Of a stretch of 62,000 nt of DNA, positions 59,201 through 62,000 are shown one piece after another. Below the pieces are notes generated by a model, which did no database searches, had not been told where the DNA came from, and worked only from the letters and a program-made list of their open reading frames with translations. This DNA is from Acanthaster planci (taxonomy: Eukaryota > Echinodermata > Asteroidea > Valvatida > Acanthasteridae), in NCBI RefSeq assembly GCF_001949145.1, contig NW_019091408.1, positions 188,702-250,701 on the forward strand, in the 5' to 3' direction. The position numbers were made by a program, and so were the translations under genes. The first letter of the stretch is position 1. Every line of letters begins with the position of its first letter.

Positions 59201-60770
59201 TACGTGTACATGTACACAGTTTCACTCAGCAAGCTAAAGAGCCTAAATTATTCTAAAATTATTTTGAACAATTCCTAACTTTTACATGCAAACAGGATCG
59301 TTTCAAGCTATCCACACCTTTAGATCAATATGTAGCACCAGAGGTCTTTCTGTGCTGACTGAATTTATCACTATGCAATGATAAATCATTCATGAACAAA
59401 CTGCTAATTCAAATTAACCACTTTTAGTTTCCCACACATAAAAATTTGTATGGAGGGAGTTATAACTCAACCGACAGCAGTTGAAAAATTGCTAATGCAC
59501 AGTTGGTAGATGCCACAGCCATCAGCTGTTTGTGAGGCTACAAGTACATGTATATCTTCTTGAGTTGCTCAACATGGGATGCATTCATTACTTGGCAAAT
59601 TTTCACTTGCATAGCCACATCAGGTGGGACCAAGTCCCAAAGACACTACAGTCATCCTTGTTTGGTACATCGCTGGGCAGTTTTAGCAAGAAACTCTTGC
59701 CAAAGTAAACACTGTTCTCCACTAAGAACATAGGTGTGTGAAATATGTCTAGCACTGTGAACTTGCAGGATTAAAAACAATATTGCACATGGGGGGGGCA
59801 AAGAAACAAACATGGAAAAATTCACTTGCTAAGCTCTTCCAAGACAAACACTGCAGACCATCAGCCTCTTTGCAATGTTGTTAACAGAGAGCTTTCTCAT
59901 GAAGAGACACAACTTGAAATTCCCAATGTCCACAAATTTGTTCCTCTGTGGAAATAGCACCAATATTAGGGCACTTTGAATAGGAATGCAGAACTTATAT
60001 TCTTTTTTTTTCTGTGATTACATGCATAACTGTTCCACCAGCATGAAAATTTTATTAACTTAAAAAATCTGCTTAGCAAGACAGGGTCACCAGCCAATAT
60101 GCCAAGCTACAATGTATCTGTAGTAACTGGTCCTGGGTTTATTTCTGCTTGGCACAAAAATTTTCTTCCACTTCTGCCTAATAATTCTAAGCTGCTGGAC
60201 TTTTAAGCATGAACAAGTGTAAACAAGGTATTGATAAATATCACAAGTATTTCCATATGGTCTCCTGAATATCATGTCAATACATCATTATCATAACAAC
60301 TGATTTTTGAGTGTTGATTTTGAGGGCATTTCTGCCATCTTGTTTGTATAATTGAGAAAAGAAAGATGGTGGCCTCTGATTTTCGAACAAAAACAAAATT
60401 TCCAGTGGGAAGCTGGGTGTGAATTTGCCTTTAATCTGACACATGCATAACAAAAGAAGTGATAATCTTTTACATGTACCTGTGATGTTTATTTTGAAGC
60501 TTAAGAGTACATTTACAGGTTGCTGACACTTTGTTGACACTTATTATGTATGCTGTTGAAGTTTGTTGACACTAATTAACCGATCCATTCTGTAAAATAG
60601 GCTCCAGCCCTGAGGCTTACCAGGCAGCTGTTCAATTTTGATGACTCCAAAGCCAAAGAGTGCAGCCAAGCTTGCCACAATGACGAAAACCCCAATGACC
60701 ACTTTGAGGCAGAGTCCCGATGAAGAATCACTCTTGGCTTTGCTGGTGCCTCGGTTATTCTTGTTCACAT
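47087..60770 (-). CDS. ASPH: Aspartyl/asparaginyl beta-hydroxylase (ASPH), 5' end not found
   Basis: Exons, high to low: 60770-60621, 57673-57596, 57180-55125 (with gap), 54796-54660, 53890-53790, 53236-53100, 51615-51424, 50915-50778, 49977-49842, 49262-49171, 48497-48367, 47237-47087. Junctions are GT-AG and all phases agree. Order: type II membrane anchor, KEKE-type charged repeats, TPR-like helices, catalytic domain. The family hydroxylates Asp/Asn in EGF-like domains in the ER lumen with Fe(II) and 2-oxoglutarate. Both iron His (HVWPHCG and FEHEVW), both 2-oxoglutarate Arg (NCRLR and KSVR) and the His of AHLGL are present, so the enzyme should be active. The first exon, with the cytosolic start, was not identified: the first visible exon begins in phase 1. 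Confidence 0.92.
48367..48497 (-). CDS. ASPH: ASPH catalytic exon: first iron His
   Basis: Acceptor TCTCTCTCCAG, phase 0; donor ACACG|GTGAGT, phase 2. It encodes VKFSVMHPGTHVWPHCGPTN, then CRLRAHLGLVIPEGVRIRVA. The WPH histidine is the position of human His679, and R-A-H holds Arg688 and His690. As in human ASPH, no Asp/Glu completes the facial triad. Confidence 0.95.
49171..49262 (-). CDS. ASPH: ASPH catalytic-domain exon with conserved Cys
   Basis: Acceptor TTCATGCACAG, phase 1; donor GGGCAG|GTATGT, phase 0. It encodes RKVDSNCKKAPKTCALIQPI and TESSGCRRGQ, aligned with human RRNENACKGAPKTCTLLEKF and PETTGCRRGQ. All three Cys are kept, including the pair that can form the active-site disulfide. 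Confidence 0.93.
49842..49977 (-). CDS. ASPH: ASPH catalytic-domain exon
   Basis: Acceptor TTGTGTAG, phase 0; donor CAGG|GTAAAG, phase 1. It encodes KLEDNWETIRDEGLALLDKE, then FAPEDENLRSTGDWKQFTMF, matching human LERNWKLIRDEGLAVMDKAK and FLPEDENLREKGDWSQFTLW. Confidence 0.93.
50183..50303. repeat. Hairpin MITE (GGCTGTGTCC family) in an ASPH intron
   Basis: AGGCTGCATCCGAATCTCTTG on the left is the diverged inverse of CGTTTCGGACACGGCCT on the right; the arms continue through TAGAGCTAGGTCTAGGTCTT and its complement. Related by its ends to the copy at 25876-26001. Confidence 0.65.
50778..50915 (-). CDS. ASPH: ASPH TPR-like to catalytic junction exon
   Basis: Phase 0 at both ends, 46 codons; acceptor CACTCCCACAAG, donor ACCAAG|GTACCA. 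It encodes AYQVYDQGAEKGHFTSRYQR and SIYNVDKLTARPWWTDEQAK, aligned with human AYKWYELGHKRGHFASVWQR and SLYNVNGLKAQPWWTPKETG. Confidence 0.93.
51424..51615 (-). CDS. ASPH: ASPH TPR-like exon
   Basis: Phase 0 at both ends, 64 codons; acceptor CATTTTACAG, donor GACGAG|GTATAG. It begins VLKLSPSDGFAKVHMGFILK and continues GKYYVHLGDALFRTGQSDE, matching human SVTPNDGFAKVHYGFILKAQ and GRFYFHLGDAMQRVGNKE. Confidence 0.93.
52020..52850. other. GC/CpG-richer block in an ASPH intron
   Basis: Base composition rises and CpGs are frequent compared with flanking intron. An AAGATGGCAGC motif at about 52118-52128 resembles a YY1 site. The 149-codon plus frame here (51993-52442) is likely a by-product of the high GC and lacks any recognised domain. 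An internal promoter is possible but not shown. Confidence 0.3.
53100..53236 (-). CDS. ASPH: ASPH TPR-like exon
   Basis: Acceptor CATCTTGACAG, phase 1; donor CAAGAG|GTAGGT, phase 0. It encodes KALQAARVLQEGTILFPSDI, then QLKKDLGVALLIAGKNIRAK, aligned with human LLTLQRLVQLFPNDTSLKND..LGVGYLLIGDNDNAK. Confidence 0.9.
53650..53745. repeat. Hairpin MITE in an ASPH intron
   Basis: GGCTGTGGCTAGTAGTAACAC on the left mirrors GTGTTATTTCCAGCCACAGCC on the right; an inner pair, ACAGGCTT and AAGCCTGT, is also present. Same family as 24066-24157 and 25876-26001. Confidence 0.65.
53790..53890 (-). CDS. ASPH: ASPH TPR-like exon
   Basis: Acceptor CGAATCCAG, phase 2; donor CTCG|GTAAGT, phase 1. It encodes ATIAYGEVVNAPGCPLMLKK and LALSRQADRLTFL, aligned with human AIETYQEVASLPDVPADLLK and LSLKRRSDRQQFL. 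Confidence 0.9.
54660..54796 (-). CDS. ASPH: ASPH TPR-like exon
   Basis: Acceptor TTCCTTGCAG, phase 0; donor AATGC|GTAAGT, phase 2. It encodes KEIQRALRKFEKLLENHSNS and PHARYGRARSLDMLSEQRRS, aligned with human KIEEAVNAFKELVRKYPQSP and RARYGKAQCEDDLAEKRRSN. Confidence 0.92.
55125..57180 (-). CDS. ASPH: ASPH repeat exon: KEKE-type luminal region, broken by gap
   Basis: Acceptor TTTTCACAG joins in phase 1; donor GAGAAG|GTCAGT, phase 0. Inside are roughly forty visible copies of a degenerate decapeptide on the pattern KKEAPKKEEP, coded by a 30-base unit. Towards the 3' end it becomes a less regular acidic/basic stretch, closing with AADMKIASELHEAEELLEK, the start of the TPR-like part. Such alternating Lys/Glu (KEKE) segments occur in junctin and triadin, relatives that bind calsequestrin. 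Three faults appear: one 29-base unit at about 56418-56446 shifts the frame, 55657-55980 is N, and 55981-56090 is non-repeat sequence with in-frame stops. These are more likely assembly faults than a broken gene, since all flanking exons are intact. Confidence 0.8.
55657..55980. other. Assembly gap (N) inside the ASPH repeat exon
   Basis: 324 undetermined bases in the middle of the 30-base repeat, where short reads would collapse. The true copy number cannot be told from this sequence. Confidence 0.97.
56001..56088. repeat. 32-bp direct repeat and 20-bp perfect inverted repeat
   Basis: 56001-56032 and 56044-56075 are identical. In addition, 56033-56052 and 56069-56088 are perfect inverse complements around a 16-base loop. 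The segment resembles neither the KEKE unit nor any other intron in the window and adjoins the N gap. Confidence 0.9.
57596..57673 (-). CDS. ASPH: ASPH exon between membrane anchor and repeat exon
   Basis: Acceptor TTTTTTGACAG and donor AAAG|GTAACG, phase 1 at both ends, so it is symmetric and could be skipped. It encodes SDKLPLFKKSAETVNLTPEP and QTADK. It has no named domain and no EF-hand-like motif. Confidence 0.75.
57674..60620. other. ASPH intron, no exon recognised
   Basis: AT-rich, with many TACATGTA-type palindromes (58190-58205, 58780-58825, 59194-59217). I looked for an EF-hand-like acidic exon, as in the human gene's alternative forms, and did not see one. Confidence 0.4.
60621..60770 (-). 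CDS. ASPH: ASPH membrane-anchor exon
   Basis: Acceptor ATTTTTTTTCAG and donor CCTG|GTAAGC, phase 1 at both ends. It encodes a polar basic lead (NKNNRGTSKAKSDSSSG) and a single hydrophobic helix (LCLKVVIGVFVIVASLAALF), then GFGVIKIEQLP: a type II signal anchor, as in human ASPH. An in-frame ATG at 60843 would extend straight through the acceptor, but the strong pyrimidine tract argues for splicing. Confidence 0.85.
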
Positions 60771-61267
60771 CTGAAAAAAAATTCATGAAATAAACTTCTA
60801 CCAGAAGAAGAAATTTGGACTTTGATTTGGCCCAATTTTTCATGTAAAAACAACAGTCTCCCCCAGTTAATCCACCCTTTCAGTTTTAAAAAATCAACCA
60901 GAATATTACCATTTCTTTAAAAATACTTAAAGTTTACTTTTATTGTTTTTTGGTTTTTTATTTTGTTTTTCCTACTGAATGCCAAGCCACTTTTTACTGT
61001 TTGATAAACTACTGTAGGTACAAGTTAAAGCTACAAACTGGCAAGCAAGGAATTTCAGTAGCTCAAGCTTAATGAAGGGTGGTGTTGGATACCATCAGGT
61101 GACTGGAATGACCCATGATCATGTTACACTCTCAGTTGATCCTGTGTGATAAAACAATCTTTCCACATCTCCAAATAAGAATGAGAAGGCAGTTGGTTGA
61201 TGGCAGAATTACATGTATTGCCGAGTCACATGATAAGAATGACAGATTGAGCAAAGATCAACCGATC
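60771..61267. other. Upstream of the first visible ASPH exon
   Basis: AT-rich, with a T-rich run at 60931-60970. No start exon in the required phase is found. Confidence 0.4.
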
Positions 61268-61599
61268 GAGCTTGTTACGCCCAAACTATAGTGTCTGTCT
61301 CAACTACAGTTGGGACAGTCCCAACTATTGCACTGCAGTTGGGTTGCCCATCTGTAGTTGGCAAATTTCTATGGAAAACATCTCAAGCTTCTCCATGTTT
61401 ATGCAGCTTACACCTGACATACATACATGTAGCACTTCATCTATGACATCAATAACACTTATTTTGGCTCTGACACTCAGTATGTTCTAGCACGAGTCCA
61501 GTTGTCCACAATGGGCCTCTGTGCCAGCCCAACTATAATAAGGACAGTCCCAATAAGGTATAGCTGGGACTGACGCTATAGTTGGGGCGTAAAAAGCTC
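61268..61599. mobile_element. 332-bp TIR element upstream of ASPH exons
   Basis: GAGCTTGTTACGCCCAAACT at the left and the complement GAGCTTTTTACGCCCCAACT at the right, continuing through ATAGTGTCTGTC/ATAGCGTCAGTC, make inverted repeats of about 50 bases. GGACAGTCCCAA appears in both arms. No coding capacity; a non-autonomous DNA transposon. Confidence 0.75.
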
Positions 61600-62000
61600 A
61601 GTAATAGTCTTGAACACACTTCTATCAGGTCTGTAAAAAACTTCTTAGAGGTACATTCACTTGATTAAACCATAATTGATGGCAGATTTTGCACTTGAAC
61701 TCAACTGAGTGCATCATACATTCTGTGCATGAATGGAAGGAAAGATTTTCATAAACGATCGTGCTACTAATTTCCCCTACAGTGACCACCTGAAAGCAAT
61801 CAGATGTCTTTACAACTTATAAAGTTAAATTAAGCAGTGAAAATATGGAGGTACCCAGGGTAAGCTGATTGCCTCCTCCGTTGCCATGTTGATTTTAGCG
61901 GCCCCACATAAATAAGTGAACAAAGCTAGAGGGGAACAAATTGTCTACAACAATAACAATCACGAGCACTCATTCGCCAAACGTTAAGCTGTGTTGTTGT
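61600..62000. other. Window edge, possible untested ASPH start
   Basis: On the minus strand ATG at 61887 has a strong context (ATCAACATGGC) and reads MATEEAISLPW to a possible donor TGG|GTACCT after 61855. That exon would end in phase 0, whereas the anchor exon needs phase 1, so it cannot join directly. An intermediate exon or a start outside the window is needed. Confidence 0.25.

Noticed and set aside
61855-61887. MATEEAISLPW as the first ASPH exon
   Set aside because: Its only donor leaves phase 0, whereas the membrane-anchor exon needs phase 1; kept only as a weak candidate that would need an intermediate exon.
1-62000. CRISPR array, operon or bacterial-type system
   Set aside because: The repeats here are direct tandem or inverted eukaryotic types, all recognisable genes are intron-split, and nothing suggests bacterial DNA.

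Overview
The window is animal nuclear DNA. Its genes are split into many GT-AG introns, it carries many short non-autonomous transposons and tRNA-derived SINEs, and it has three runs of N (11163-11216, 44274-44785, 55657-55980) that mark it as a scaffold assembly. Recurrent TACATGTA palindromes, introns of about 0.4-3.5 kb and the three gene families found fit an invertebrate deuterostome, most likely an echinoderm such as a sea star. That assignment is inference; nothing here fixes the species.

Layout. (1) 1-6978 has no gene I can support: a SINE, a 140-bp hairpin element, a 1-kb foldback element and a 35-bp triple tandem repeat. (2) 6979-25703, plus strand: a complete or nearly complete PHF20/PHF20L1-type chromatin reader. 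I reconstruct 15 coding exons (about 1760 codons) with two Tudor domains, a C2H2 finger, a PHD finger and the family's C-terminal helical region. A disordered region of about 530 residues precedes the first Tudor domain. (3) 28673-32432 and 35522-40394, minus strand: two tandem MS4A (CD20-like) four-transmembrane genes with the same five-exon, all-phase-0 structure and Gln/Pro-rich tails (311 and 329 residues). (4) 47087-60770, minus strand: an ASPH-type aspartate/asparagine beta-hydroxylase with a membrane anchor, a very long KEKE-type repeat exon, a TPR-like luminal region and a full catalytic domain with conserved iron and 2-oxoglutarate ligands. Its first exon was not found. (5) 60771-62000 holds a TIR element and otherwise nothing I can support.

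The genes do not form a pathway: PHF20 is nuclear, MS4A proteins sit in membranes, and ASPH acts in the endoplasmic reticulum. The most unusual features are a piggyBac-like element nested in a second TIR element whose unfilled relative lies 8 kb away; the expanded KEKE repeat exon of ASPH, which also carries a one-base register break, a gap and a 20-bp perfect inverted repeat; the divergent MS4A pair; and a hairpin element family in PHF20 and ASPH introns and flanks. I found no CRISPR array, operon-like system or RNA gene. All exon borders were read by eye from splice consensus, reading phase and similarity to remembered human family members; no search was run.
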